DNA of 23,387 bases from positions 1-23,387 of the forward strand of contig CAXBAF010000041.1 of NCBI GenBank assembly GCA_963973795.1. The letters are read 5' to 3'. The translations under genes were made by a program, and so were the position numbers. Under the pieces are notes generated by a model, which was given only the letters and a program-made list of their open reading frames with translations, searched no databases and was not told where the DNA came from. The stretch comes from UBA1926 sp002337215. GTDB lineage: Bacteria; Planctomycetota; Phycisphaerae; Phycisphaerales; UBA1924. Shown here piece after piece: positions 1-8,183 of the stretch. How positions within the stretch are numbered: position 1 is the first letter of the stretch; every line of letters begins with the position of its first letter.

Positions 1-374
1 ATGGGGCGGGCGGCGTCGTGGACGGCGATGTGGGTCGCATCGTCCGGCAGGTGATCGAGGGCGTTGCGGACGGTTTCGTACCGGTCGGCCTTGCCGCCCC
101 GGCAGAGGGTGGCGCCGAGGAGGGCGATCTTGTCGCCGTGCTTGAACTCGAACTGTCCGAACGCGTCGTCGTCGGCAGGGCCGGCGACGATGACGGCGGT
201 GACGTCGTGGCGTGTGTTGAAGAGTTCGATGGTGCGTTGGAGGACCGGTCGGCCGCCCAGGTCCTCGTCGAGTTTGTTGCGGGGCGCGAGGATGGCGTCG
301 GGGTTGGATTCGTTGAACCGGGCGGACGACCCGGCGGCGGGGATGATGACGGCGATGCGGGGCTCGGTGGACAT
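1..374 (-). CDS. ispD: 2-C-methyl-D-erythritol 4-phosphate cytidylyltransferase, 3' end beyond window
   Basis: Read on the minus strand from ATG at 374, the frame stays open to the window edge (124 codons), so only the N-terminal half is present. Seen: an N-terminal VIIPAAGSSARF nucleotide-binding loop, then KLDEDLGGRPVLQRTIELF, then GGKADRYETVRNAL and VHDAARP near residues 117-123. These are the ordered signatures of IspD: the CTP-binding G-rich loop, the conserved Lys, the GG-x-x-R segment and the VHDAARP motif. The family transfers CMP from CTP to 2-C-methyl-D-erythritol 4-phosphate in the cytosolic MEP pathway to isoprenoids. The G-x-G-x-R loop appears as GSSAR, and there is a short insertion (NESNPDAILAPRN) before the conserved Lys. 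A fusion to IspF cannot be excluded because the C-terminus is missing. The tmRNA gene lies divergently 128 bp upstream. Confidence 0.9.
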   Translation of the reverse strand, partial: MSTEPRIAVIIPAAGSSARFNESNPDAILAPRNKLDEDLGGRPVLQRTIELFNTRHDVTAVIVAGPADDDAFGQFEFKHGDKIALLGATLCRGGKADRYETVRNALDHLPDDATHIAVHDAARP

Positions 375-422
375 ATGCGACGATAGGGGGCGCGGACTGG
401 AACTGGCGAAAACGGGGACGGT

Positions 423-451
423 TTGGAGTTTGACGGCGGTGTGCGTAGAAT
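423..451 (+). promoter_or_regulatory. Candidate promoter of the tmRNA gene
   Basis: A TAGAAT hexamer at 446-451 matches the -10 consensus at five of six positions. It is preceded at 17-bp spacing by TTGGAG (423-428), which matches the -35 only in its first three bases. Transcription would start near 458, leaving a leader of about 45 nt that RNase P would remove to give the mature 5' end at 503. A better -35 match (TTGACG, 430-435) is too close to this -10. Prediction from sequence only. Confidence 0.35.
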
Positions 452-502
452 GGTGTTCGTCGTCGCGAGCGGGTACGCCCGGACGGCGTGAAAAGTTCAT
501 AT

Positions 503-851
503 GGGGCCGATCGGTATCGACCGGGCAGGGAAGGCTTTCGATGGCGCGTCGTGGAGCGTGCTGGCCACGTTAAAAGTACGCAACTTTTTATATCTGCCGA
601 ACCGCAGTACGCTCTGGCGGCTTAATAGCCGTCTGTCTCTCGCCTGACGCCCGATGGGGCGGGAGACACTGACATCGGGCTGGTCGTCTTGTGGTGCATC
701 CAGGCAAGACGGCGAGGAGGTTCACTGGTTGCTGGACAGATAGGAAGGGTGTTCGTTCCCGTCCTTGACGTTGAGATCAAACAACGGACTACACGCGTAG
801 AAGTCGTCTGCTGACTGTTTCGGCACGGGGGTTCGATTCCCCCCGGCTCCA
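503..851 (+). ncRNA. ssrA: tmRNA (transfer-messenger RNA), one-piece form
   Basis: tmRNA rescues stalled ribosomes together with SmpB, acting first as alanyl-tRNA and then as template for a degradation tag. The 5' acceptor strand GGGGCCG (503-509) pairs with CGGCTCC (844-850), keeping the G-U at the third pair as in E. coli. A T-arm with a five-pair G/C stem and loop TTCGATT lies at 827-843, and 851 is the discriminator A. The resume codon is GCC at 596 and the tag frame to TAA (623-625) reads AEPQYALAA, with TAG directly after. A ten-pair helix (635-644 with 658-667) follows the tag, as helix 5 does. The 3' CCA is not encoded (TTC follows), so it must be added by nucleotidyltransferase. The RNA is unpermuted. 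The exact resume codon is inferred from alignment with the E. coli layout. Confidence 0.93.
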
Positions 852-985
852 TTCTCTTCCTCGATCGGAACGCTTCTTCGGCGGCTGATCGTGGTTGGCG
901 CGCGCGATCGTTCAGGCCGTGTTGACCGGACCGGCTCGCCAACGGCTTTGGTTAGCGCGGTTCGGACGGCGAGCGCCGCGGATCC

Positions 986-2620
986 TCAGGACGTTGCGTC
1001 GCTCGCGGCTTTGTTGGCCTGCGTGGCACCGCCCGCACCGGTTGGTTTCGCGAGCGGTTTGCTTTCTTTAAACCGCGCGTTCAGGCTGTCCCAGTCGATC
1101 GTGAGTCGGCCGCCCATCTTGTCGTGCTGCTTCTGCCAATCGACGATCAGTTCGAGGCAGCCGTGATCGATGTACTTCAGGTGCTCGAAGTCCACGTGAA
1201 GATCGGTCCCGGGCTCGATCTTTTCGAGGGCAGACGCCAACCGGGGGAGCGCGATCACGGTCGCGGTCCCGTCGAGCGAGAGGTAGGTCGAACCGTCGCG
1301 GTCTTCACGGTGGATCTCGAGGTGGCTGAACGTGTAGAGCAGCTTGGCGAAGCTCAGCACGATACCGATGATGACCCCGCTGAGCAGATCGATCGTGACA
1401 ACGCCGACGACGGTCGCGATGTAGATTCCGAGCTCGCCCCAGCCGGCGGCCCTGAGCTTCTTGATGCTCTTGACGTTGACGAGCTTGTAGCCCGTAAAGA
1501 CGAGCACGCCCGCGAGCGTCGAGATCGGGATGTAGGTCAGCACGCCCGGGATGACAGCGACGAAGATAAGCAGCCAGACGCCGTGCATGACCGAGCTCCA
1601 CCGGCTCGTTGCGCCCGCGTCAACGTTTGCGGAGCTTCGGACGATGACGCCCGTCATGGGCAGCCCGCCGACGAGGCCGCAGAGCATGTTGCCGACGCCC
1701 TGGGCGGCGAGTTCGCGGTCGTACTTGGTGCGCGGCCCGGTGTGCATCTGGTCGACGGCGGTGGCGCACAGCAGTGTCTCGGCGCTCGCGACGAGCGCGA
1801 TCGTAACGACGCTGACGATGAACCCATCAAACAACACGGCGCCAAAGTTCGGGAAAACGACGGCGTCGATAATCGTGCCTTCGAAGGCGACCGAGGGGAT
1901 GTCGCTGAAAACCCCCCAGACCGAGTTGCCGACCGCGGCCACGACCGAGGCGAGCACCACGCCGACGAGGGCGCCCGGGATGATCTTGAGTTTCTTTGGC
2001 GCGATCATCGGCCAGATCACGATCGCGACGATGGTCAGCAGACCGATCGCGCCGGCCTGGTGGTGCTTGTCAAAGTTCCAGACCTGCAGTCCGTCCCAGA
2101 GGGCCGCGGGGATGTAGATGATGTCGTTGACGACGCCGTCGGGCGGGTCGCGGTCGACCATGACGTGGAACATCTTGGCGAAGATGATGATGCCGATGCC
2201 CGCGAGCATGCCCTGGATGACGGCGGGCGAGACCGCGCGGAACCACTGGCCGAGCTTGAGGGCACCCGCGATGATCTGCAGAATGCCGGCGAAGAAGACG
2301 ATGCAGCCGAGCACCATCAGGGCTGACATGAGCGGGTCGTCGTCGCCCGCGAACTTCTCCTGATACTGATCGAGGATGCCGACAACGATCACGACCAGGC
2401 CTGCCGCGGGGCCCGAGACCTGCAGAGGCGAGCCGGCGAAGGTGCCGACGATCACACCCCCGATGATGCCGGTGATAATCCCTGTGCTCGCGGGCAGCCC
2501 GCAGGCGAGGGCGATGCCGATGCAGAGCGGGAGCGCGACCAGGAATACCACGACCGAGGCGACGAAGTCTTTTGCGAGGGCGGGCCGGGCTGTGGTGGAC
2601 GCTGCGGGACTGTCGGGCAT
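986..2620 (-). CDS. SulP family anion (probable bicarbonate) transporter with C-terminal STAS domain
   Basis: 544 aa, inner membrane. A long hydrophobic domain (about residues 18-430, 10 or more membrane segments) carries the SulP signatures FAGSPLQVSGPAAGL (62-75 region) and VASAETLLCATAVDQM (277-292) followed by PRTKYDRELAAQGVGNM. A cytoplasmic STAS domain follows (about 441-520). In the STAS loop, where SpoIIAA-type proteins have a phosphorylatable Ser, this protein has YIDHGCLELI, so regulation by that Ser is unlikely. I chose ATG 2620 because GGAG lies 6 nt upstream; a longer frame from 2776 would overlap the carbonic anhydrase gene. That gene ends only 49 bp upstream on the same strand, which makes bicarbonate the likeliest substrate. 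SulP proteins also carry sulfate and other anions, so the substrate remains inferred. Confidence 0.92.
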   Translation of the reverse strand: MPDSPAASTTARPALAKDFVASVVVFLVALPLCIGIALACGLPASTGIITGIIGGVIVGTFAGSPLQVSGPAAGLVVIVVGILDQYQEKFAGDDDPLMSALMVLGCIVFFAGILQIIAGALKLGQWFRAVSPAVIQGMLAGIGIIIFAKMFHVMVDRDPPDGVVNDIIYIPAALWDGLQVWNFDKHHQAGAIGLLTIVAIVIWPMIAPKKLKIIPGALVGVVLASVVAAVGNSVWGVFSDIPSVAFEGTIIDAVVFPNFGAVLFDGFIVSVVTIALVASAETLLCATAVDQMHTGPRTKYDRELAAQGVGNMLCGLVGGLPMTGVIVRSSANVDAGATSRWSSVMHGVWLLIFVAVIPGVLTYIPISTLAGVLVFTGYKLVNVKSIKKLRAAGWGELGIYIATVVGVVTIDLLSGVIIGIVLSFAKLLYTFSHLEIHREDRDGSTYLSLDGTATVIALPRLASALEKIEPGTDLHVDFEHLKYIDHGCLELIVDWQKQHDKMGGRLTIDWDSLNARFKESKPLAKPTGAGGATQANKAASDATS

Positions 2621-2669
2621 CTCGGACTCCGGGTGGTGGTGGTGGTGCAGACGCGGAGGTTGCCGGTGA

Positions 2670-3272
2670 TCAAACTGTGCTGGGGTCGTCGGCGAGCGGG
2701 ATGAACCTGTCTTGTTTGGGGTTGTACTCGAGGATCTCCCCGGTTTCGAAGCGGTAGACCCAGCCGTGAAGTTCAATCTTTCCCGCCTCTTCCGCTTCGC
2801 GGACGAAATCGTGCGAACGCAGGTGCTCGAGCTGGAGCAGGACGTTGTTCTGAATCACGGTGTCCAAATCATCGCCGTCGTGCATCGCGCCCTTCGCGTG
2901 CTCGATCCAACTGCACACATGTCCCAACGACGCCGCGGAGTCGGGGTCGAGGAGCGCTCCCATCGCCCCGCAGTGCGAGTGCCCGCAGACCAGGACGTGG
3001 GGCACACCGAGCGCTTTGATCGCGAACTCGATCGTCGCGATCTCGCCCCCCGATCCGTTCCCCGCCGCGGGAACGATGTTGCCGGCGTTGCGGATCACAA
3101 AGATTTCGCCGGGGTCTGTCTGGTAGAGGAGCCCCGGGTCGATGCGTGAGTCCGAGCAGGTGATCAGCAGCACGCTCGGTCGCTGCCCTTCAGCGAGCTT
3201 GGAGAAATGAGACGCCCACTTGGGGAGCATTTCCTTGCTGAACTTCTGGAAGCCAACCCGTAACTTTTCCAT
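2670..3272 (-). CDS. Beta-class carbonic anhydrase
   Basis: 200 aa, the usual size for the beta class; soluble, no signal peptide. It interconverts CO2 and bicarbonate at a zinc centre. Visible active-site residues are Cys39-Ser-Asp41-Ser-Arg43 (the CSDSR motif with the Asp/Arg dyad) and His98-x-x-Cys101 in CGHSHCGAM, giving the Cys2-His ligand set. GNIVPAAG and GGEIATIEFAI are further family motifs. The start is firm: AAAGGAG lies 7 nt before ATG 3272. It is the first gene of a two-gene unit with the SulP transporter 49 bp downstream, suggesting that hydration of CO2 and bicarbonate transport are expressed together. A candidate promoter lies just upstream at 3317-3344. Confidence 0.95.
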   Translation of the reverse strand: MEKLRVGFQKFSKEMLPKWASHFSKLAEGQRPSVLLITCSDSRIDPGLLYQTDPGEIFVIRNAGNIVPAAGNGSGGEIATIEFAIKALGVPHVLVCGHSHCGAMGALLDPDSAASLGHVCSWIEHAKGAMHDGDDLDTVIQNNVLLQLEHLRSHDFVREAEEAGKIELHGWVYRFETGEILEYNPKQDRFIPLADDPSTV

Positions 3273-3316
3273 TCAACACTCCTTTGTAACGTCGTTCGAA
3301 GGAGACCAGGCGAGCC

Positions 3317-3344
3317 ACGGTACCGATGTCGGCACCGATGTCAA
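3317..3344 (-). promoter_or_regulatory. Candidate promoter and tandem operator of the carbonic anhydrase-SulP operon
   Basis: On the minus strand a perfect -35 hexamer TTGACA (plus 3339-3344) is followed after 16 bp by TACCGT (plus 3317-3322), a weak -10. The start would fall about 38 nt before the carbonic anhydrase ATG. The 9-mer GACATCGGT occurs twice at 12-bp period (plus 3322-3330 and 3334-3342), overlapping both the -35 and the edge of the -10. This looks like a tandem binding site. A short inverted repeat CCGATC-GTC-GATCGG (3351-3365) lies immediately upstream. All predicted from sequence. Confidence 0.45.
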
Positions 3345-4038
3345 GCGGTTCCGATCGTCGATCGGTCCGGCCCACCCAGGCTGGTTTTCTTCTCGCATGA
3401 TCTTGGGATACCTATTGGGATGACGCAGGCAAGACTGGCCGCCGAGCGAGGGTCCCGCGTGATCGATCGATGCACTCTCGCCGACCCTGTTGACGCTGGC
3501 CGACTGGCCGCGACGCCCAATACATGGGATCACACGCCCTTGGACCTGCTCGGTCTCGCAGAGCACACCGGAGTGGACCCGAGAGTCCACTCGGATGGTG
3601 CGGAACGACGTCTGGCGTTCCTCACGCGAGACCCCGCCAGCCGCGGGTGTATGCGCGGGGAGATGGCCGCCGCGAAACTTCGCGTAACCGGACCGGGGAC
3701 TCCGCAATTCTGGTGTTCCTTTGTGCAATCGGGAGCGATTTGGGTTCGGCGACTGAGACTGCCTCACGATGGAGAACGACAAACGCGAGCAAGCAGATTC
3801 ACCGCGTCGTCGAATTTTGCCTTCCAGAGCCGATCCGTGGGTCCGTGTAGGGAAGTGCGAGATCTCTGCGGTCGTCCGGCGCTGATTCGAGCAACAGAGC
3901 TACCGCCAAAACTGGTGGGTATCGATCTGGAACCGTCCTTCCGATGCGACACTTATCCCGCTGCGCGGCCACGCCGAGCCCCACGAACAGCCCGCGCGAT
4001 CAGCTCCCGCTGCGGCCGACCCGGATCGAGCCGAGTGC
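3345..4038. other. Intergenic stretch of about 690 bp without a supported gene
   Basis: Open frames exist on both strands, but none has a convincing ribosome site, a recognisable domain or the strong third-position G/C bias of the neighbouring genes. AGA, ACA and CAA codons are frequent in the longest frame. A small hairpin, GAGTGGAC (3571-3578) with GTCCACTC (3585-3592) around a 6-nt loop, is the only clear structure. The stretch may hold the upstream control region of the carbonic anhydrase operon, an unrecognised RNA or decayed coding sequence. Confidence 0.5.
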
Positions 4039-4081
4039 AAAATCACCGCCGCCCCCGGCGAGCGGGGGCGGCGGCGTGATT
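4039..4081 (-). terminator. Intrinsic terminator of the 1289-aa secreted protein gene
   Basis: Arms AATCAC-CGCCGCCCCC (4041-4056) and GGGGGCGGCG...GTGATT (ending 4081) form a long G/C hairpin with a 2-nt bulge. On the minus strand it is followed by TTTT (plus 4039-4042). It lies about 40 nt past the stop at 4121. Confidence 0.75.
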
Positions 4082-4120
4082 CAGATCGTCGCCGGCGTTG
4101 GCCGGCATCGTGGCGTGCGG

Positions 4121-7100
4121 TCAGACACCGCACCCCGCGAGGAAGAGGTCGATGAACCGCGAGACATCCCGCAGGTCGTAGATCCCGTTGCCATCGAGAT
4201 CGGCCACCGGCGTCTGGTTCACGAATCCGGAGATGAACGCGTTGATGTCCGCGAGATCGAGGATGCCGTCACCCGTGAAATCACCGGCACAGCGTTCCAT
4301 CGCGCTGTCCCGCACCGCGAGGCTCGCGAGGTGCTGGGGGCGCGTCGGGCGGTAGGGGCCCACGGGCCGCGCGTTGAGCGAGACGTCGAGGATCCAGTTG
4401 CCCGGGCTGCCCACAAGGCTCGCCGGGACGGTTACCCGCGTCGCGGCGCCCGGTTGGACCGCCACGGTCGCGGTGTACGAGGTGCCCGGCTCTTCGCCGT
4501 CGAGCGACAGGAACGGGTTGCTCGACAGCACCACGACATCGACCTCGGTCGAGGTGTCGCTCGTGACATCGAACGAAAGATCCGCCACCGCGCCGATCGC
4601 GATGCCGACGATCGCGCCGGGGCTGACGCCCTCGACCGCCGGGACCGCGCTGAGCACAACGGCGGGCTCGGAATCATCGAGGACCTGCGGCGCAAGAACC
4701 TGGCCCAGCGTGCTGGTCGCGAAGCCGTTCGCCTCGTCGACGATCACGGCCCGCAGGCACCCCGTCATGTCGAGCGGCACCGCGTCGGTGTCGATCAGCA
4801 GCGGGATATCCACGCACTTGCCCGGATCGAGGAGCATCGTCGCTCCGGATGAGGGCTGGATGGTCGCCGGATCGAGCCAGACATCGCAGCCGACGTTGTT
4901 GCCGGTGTTGATGACCCACTGGAACGAGCGAGGCTCATCGCCGTTGTTGATGATGGTCAGCACGCCCTCGGCGATACCGCCGTTGGGGGCGGTCAGACCC
5001 GCGTTGAGGTGGACCCACGGGGCGCCGGCGAGCGTGCCGGCCCCTGTGCCGCCTGTGCCCGTGCCGCCTCCGGGATCGGTGATGCATTCGGGAAGGTCGA
5101 TGCAGACTTCACGCCCGCAGCACTCGAAGAGCGCCTCATCGTGGAGGGTGACATCGAAGCAGAACTCCCCGGCGTTTGCACCGCTGATCACGACGGAGAT
5201 GGGTCCCGTCGAGGTCTGGTCGGGGATGCCGCCCGGGAACGCGAAGTAGTTGGGCGTCATCGTGATGCCCGAGGGCGGGAACAGGTACGCGTGGAAGATC
5301 GGCGCCCCGGTCAGGTTGTCGATCTCGAAGGTCACGGTGTAATCACCCGTGAACGGGTCGCACTCGACCGAGACCGTGCTCTGGCGGACCTGCAGGCAGT
5401 CGCAGTCCGGGGTGACGCACACCTCGACGGTGCAGCAGATCTCGTACGTCGGATCAAGCAGGGTGACCTGGAAGCAGACCTCCTCGCCGTCCGTGTATCC
5501 CGAGAGCTGGGTCGAGAACGAACCCGACGAGCCGTTGGGGATGTTGACCGGGATGGTATTGGGCGTGAAGGTCACGCCGCTGCCGGTCGGGATGGGTGTG
5601 AACACCAGGCGCGTCGCATCAGCGCCCGAGTTGTTGGTGATGGTCCCGGTGATGTTGAGCGTGCCGGGGTTGCCCAGGTCGCACTCGACGGTGTCGAGCT
5701 CGATCGTGCACTCGGAGTCCTTGCAGATCATCAGATCACAGAGCAGCACCTCGCCGTCGGGCATGCAGTCCACGATCTCACGCGTCAGCGTCACCTGCAC
5801 CTGCAGATACTGACCGGTCGCGGCGAAGTCCACGCCGTTGCTGATGTCGGTCCAGGGACCGCTCGGGATGGGCGAATCGCTCGCGCGGACACGGACAGAG
5901 ACCCCCGCGTTGCCGATGATCTGCTCGGTCCACGAGATGTTGCCCCATTCGCAGCCCGGCATTCCGCCGTCGTGGACGAAGGTCCACGAGCCCTGCGGTG
6001 CGATCGAGAGATAGAGATCCCCCGTCATATCCGAGTAGTTGTAAGGCCCGGCCCCGCTGCCCAGGTCGACCGCGAGATCGACCTGTCCCGCAACACCCAG
6101 AGTGGGGTCGATGCGCATCGCGTTGCTGGAGAAGTTGTTGACCGCCCAGATCTTGCCGTTCGAGTCCGCGGCGACACCATGGGGGCCCGAACCGGTCACG
6201 CCGAAAGTGGGCTCGAACATCGTGACGCTGCCAACGGGCGCGCCGAAGGTGTCGATGTGCCCGACGGTGTTGGTTCCGGAGTGGGCGACCCAGACCTGCC
6301 CATTCTTGACGACCACGCCGCGGGGTGTCGCGGCCGAGCCGTGGGAGAAAGTGCCCTGCAGCAGGCCCGCGGGGGAGATCCTGCGTGCGTTGGGGTCGTT
6401 GGCAACGGATGTCCAGACCGCGAACTCGGTCATCGATGTCGTGCATTCCGCGTCGATGCCCATGCCGTAGTTGGGGATGGGAAGGCATTGCTGCGTGGTC
6501 GAGACCGGGTCATAGCGGAGGAGGCCCGTCGTGCCCCATTGGGCACTCCAGACAACGCCGTCGGGATCGACAACACCGCCGTAGCCGCCGCACATCGCCT
6601 GGAAGGCGGTGACCTGCGTCGCGAGCGAGCCGTCCACGAGTTCGAACTCGCGGTTGCCGGTACCGCTGACCCAGACATCGTTGTTCTTGTCGATCGAGAC
6701 GTGCCGGACGCCCGTGCCCTCGGTGCGGTAGTACGCCGTGATGCACTCGTCCTCAGCGGTGGAGACACCGCCGAACGAGTCCACGGAGCCGCCGTTGTTC
6801 CACGGGAGTTGCGTCGCGACATAGTCCGCGTTGGGCAGACCGGTCGAGCGCTGATAGCCCACGCTGGTCTTGATGAGCCCGTCCCCGTCGCGGTCTTCGC
6901 AGCCGCAGTATTCGAAGGGGCCTTGCAGGTACTGCCCACCAACCGTGGGCACGCCGGCTGCGTCGGTGCGCGTGCCGCCGATCACGAGGCCGACCCGGGT
7001 CATCGAGCCTTTCTGCTCGCCCGCGACGACGCCCCATTCGTTCCGGTTGCCGACCCAGACATTGCCGTACCCGTCCACGGTCGTGCGCGACGGGTTCGCC

Positions 7101-7990
7101 GCCATGCCGGCGGGCGCGGTGAGGTATTCCCCGATCACGTCACCCTCGGAGATGCCGTACGCGGGGATGTCCTGCACGGCGATGCGCGAGAGCGTCCCGC
7201 GCTGGGAGTTGGCGACCGCGAGGAAGGGCCACGCCTTCGGGTCATCGGTGAGGCGCAGGCAGTCTTCGCCCGTCGCGTCCTGTGTCAGTTCGAGGTTGAA
7301 CAAGTTTCCGTAACTCAGATGGTCGGCGGTCTCGTACGTCCACCAGGGTCCGCCGTCGGGCTGCGATCCGTCGCCCCCGCCCGGGTCGTCGCCCTCGATG
7401 TGGTAGGACGCGTTCTCAAAGACGATGCGGTAGGAGCCGGGCGGATCGAGCGCGGGCCCAGCCCAGCCGGCGACCGGTCCGACGCCCCCGTTGGGTCCCG
7501 TCTGCCCCGTGGTGATGGTCGGGAAGATCGGATTGCCCCCGACATCAACGGGCTGCACGCCCCGCCGGGTAATCGCGATGAAGTGGTTGCCCGTCGCGGT
7601 CACGAGCCCGGGGGTGATGCCCACGGCATAGGGCGACGTGTCGTCGCACGCGTGCGCGACGCCGTTCCCGGCGGCGTCGAACAGCCAGAGCTGTCCCGAC
7701 TCCCCGTCCGCGCCGTTGAAATAACTCGCGGTGAACGAGGCCGGGTCCGGGACGGAGATGCAGTAAAGGTCCGCCGTCTCCTCGCCCTGCTCGAGGTCAC
7801 CCAGGATGAACGCGAGCGAACCTGTTCCCATGGTGATCTGGCCGGGAGGCAACGGGCCGGCGTCGCCGCCCCCGTCGATGGTCTCGTCCCAGGACTGTGC
7901 CCCCGCGCTTGCGACACTTAGTCCGATCGCTGCCATAAGCGATGTGCGCACAACATCGAACCGGCTGAGCCGGCGTTTCTTCTGCATCAT
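4121..7990 (-). CDS. Large secreted protein: propeller-like repeats, two Cys-rich modules, C-terminal dockerin-like domain
   Basis: 1289 aa. The N-terminus MMQKKRRLSRFD with a hydrophobic core and VASAGAQS is a typical signal peptide (about 1-32), so the protein is exported. Residues about 300-640 hold repeats of the form GNVWVGNRN, NDVWVSGTGN, GQVWVAHSGTN and GKIWAVNNFSS, resembling NHL/Vgb-type beta-propeller blades. Residues 761-863 and 865-969 are two related Cys-rich modules, each ending CFxVTLxDx5CCx(2)EVC. A Gly/Thr linker and a predicted all-beta region follow. Residues 1234-1289 form two dockerin-like repeats with calcium-loop spacing (DFTGDGILDLAD and DLDGNGIYDLRD), closing with GCGV. 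AAGGGG lies 7 nt before ATG 7990; ATG 7987 is possible. The dockerin-like end suggests surface anchoring or complex assembly, but the ligand is unknown. No enzymatic motif was recognised. Confidence 0.85.
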   Translation of the reverse strand: MMQKKRRLSRFDVVRTSLMAAIGLSVASAGAQSWDETIDGGGDAGPLPPGQITMGTGSLAFILGDLEQGEETADLYCISVPDPASFTASYFNGADGESGQLWLFDAAGNGVAHACDDTSPYAVGITPGLVTATGNHFIAITRRGVQPVDVGGNPIFPTITTGQTGPNGGVGPVAGWAGPALDPPGSYRIVFENASYHIEGDDPGGGDGSQPDGGPWWTYETADHLSYGNLFNLELTQDATGEDCLRLTDDPKAWPFLAVANSQRGTLSRIAVQDIPAYGISEGDVIGEYLTAPAGMAANPSRTTVDGYGNVWVGNRNEWGVVAGEQKGSMTRVGLVIGGTRTDAAGVPTVGGQYLQGPFEYCGCEDRDGDGLIKTSVGYQRSTGLPNADYVATQLPWNNGGSVDSFGGVSTAEDECITAYYRTEGTGVRHVSIDKNNDVWVSGTGNREFELVDGSLATQVTAFQAMCGGYGGVVDPDGVVWSAQWGTTGLLRYDPVSTTQQCLPIPNYGMGIDAECTTSMTEFAVWTSVANDPNARRISPAGLLQGTFSHGSAATPRGVVVKNGQVWVAHSGTNTVGHIDTFGAPVGSVTMFEPTFGVTGSGPHGVAADSNGKIWAVNNFSSNAMRIDPTLGVAGQVDLAVDLGSGAGPYNYSDMTGDLYLSIAPQGSWTFVHDGGMPGCEWGNISWTEQIIGNAGVSVRVRASDSPIPSGPWTDISNGVDFAATGQYLQVQVTLTREIVDCMPDGEVLLCDLMICKDSECTIELDTVECDLGNPGTLNITGTITNNSGADATRLVFTPIPTGSGVTFTPNTIPVNIPNGSSGSFSTQLSGYTDGEEVCFQVTLLDPTYEICCTVEVCVTPDCDCLQVRQSTVSVECDPFTGDYTVTFEIDNLTGAPIFHAYLFPPSGITMTPNYFAFPGGIPDQTSTGPISVVISGANAGEFCFDVTLHDEALFECCGREVCIDLPECITDPGGGTGTGGTGAGTLAGAPWVHLNAGLTAPNGGIAEGVLTIINNGDEPRSFQWVINTGNNVGCDVWLDPATIQPSSGATMLLDPGKCVDIPLLIDTDAVPLDMTGCLRAVIVDEANGFATSTLGQVLAPQVLDDSEPAVVLSAVPAVEGVSPGAIVGIAIGAVADLSFDVTSDTSTEVDVVVLSSNPFLSLDGEEPGTSYTATVAVQPGAATRVTVPASLVGSPGNWILDVSLNARPVGPYRPTRPQHLASLAVRDSAMERCAGDFTGDGILDLADINAFISGFVNQTPVADLDGNGIYDLRDVSRFIDLFLAGCGV

Positions 7991-8150
7991 GTCGATTCCC
8001 CTTCACACGCAAACTGGCTGCGTCAACCGACGCCGCCTCGGCCGCGAGAATGCGGCACTTCCCATCGAAGATAACGAATTGTTCAGAAAGCGCACACGCG
8101 AAATTCACATTTGTGGTGAACCACTCGATTCTCGGGTGTTGGTGGGCATG

Positions 8151-8183
8151 AAAAACGCCGCTCGGAGTGCTCCGAGCGGCGTT
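8151..8183 (-). terminator. Intrinsic terminator of the 453-aa secreted protein gene
   Basis: A perfect 14-bp stem, AACGCCGCTCGGAG (8154-8167) with CTCCGAGCGGCGTT (8170-8183), closes on a 2-nt loop in this notation (4 nt if the inner pair is opened). On the minus strand it runs into TTTTT (plus 8151-8155). It is 30 nt past the stop codon at 8214. Confidence 0.9.

Noticed and set aside
827..851. tRNA-like 3' end suggesting a tRNA gene
   Set aside because: The matching acceptor strand is 340 nt upstream and a YALAA tag frame lies between, so this is the 3' end of the tmRNA.
1124..2326. 400-aa plus-strand open frame opposite the SulP gene
   Set aside because: Asp/Arg/Val-rich shadow of a well-supported membrane transporter.
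2621..2776. Upstream extension of the SulP frame
   Set aside because: It would overlap the end of the carbonic anhydrase gene and has no family similarity; the ATG at 2620 has a ribosome site.
3273..3782. 169-aa minus-strand frame directly upstream of carbonic anhydrase
   Set aside because: It covers the predicted promoter, has low-complexity Ser/Arg/Pro composition and no family.
3420..4079. 219-aa plus-strand frame in the intergenic stretch
   Set aside because: Codon use is unlike the neighbours (frequent AGA, ACA, CAA), there is no ribosome site or domain, and it runs through the terminator hairpin at 4039-4081.
5009..7921. 970-aa plus-strand open frame
   Set aside because: It lies antisense to the 1289-aa secreted protein, is full of Arg, Asp, Gly and Val in the pattern of a G/C-rich shadow frame, and shows no domain.
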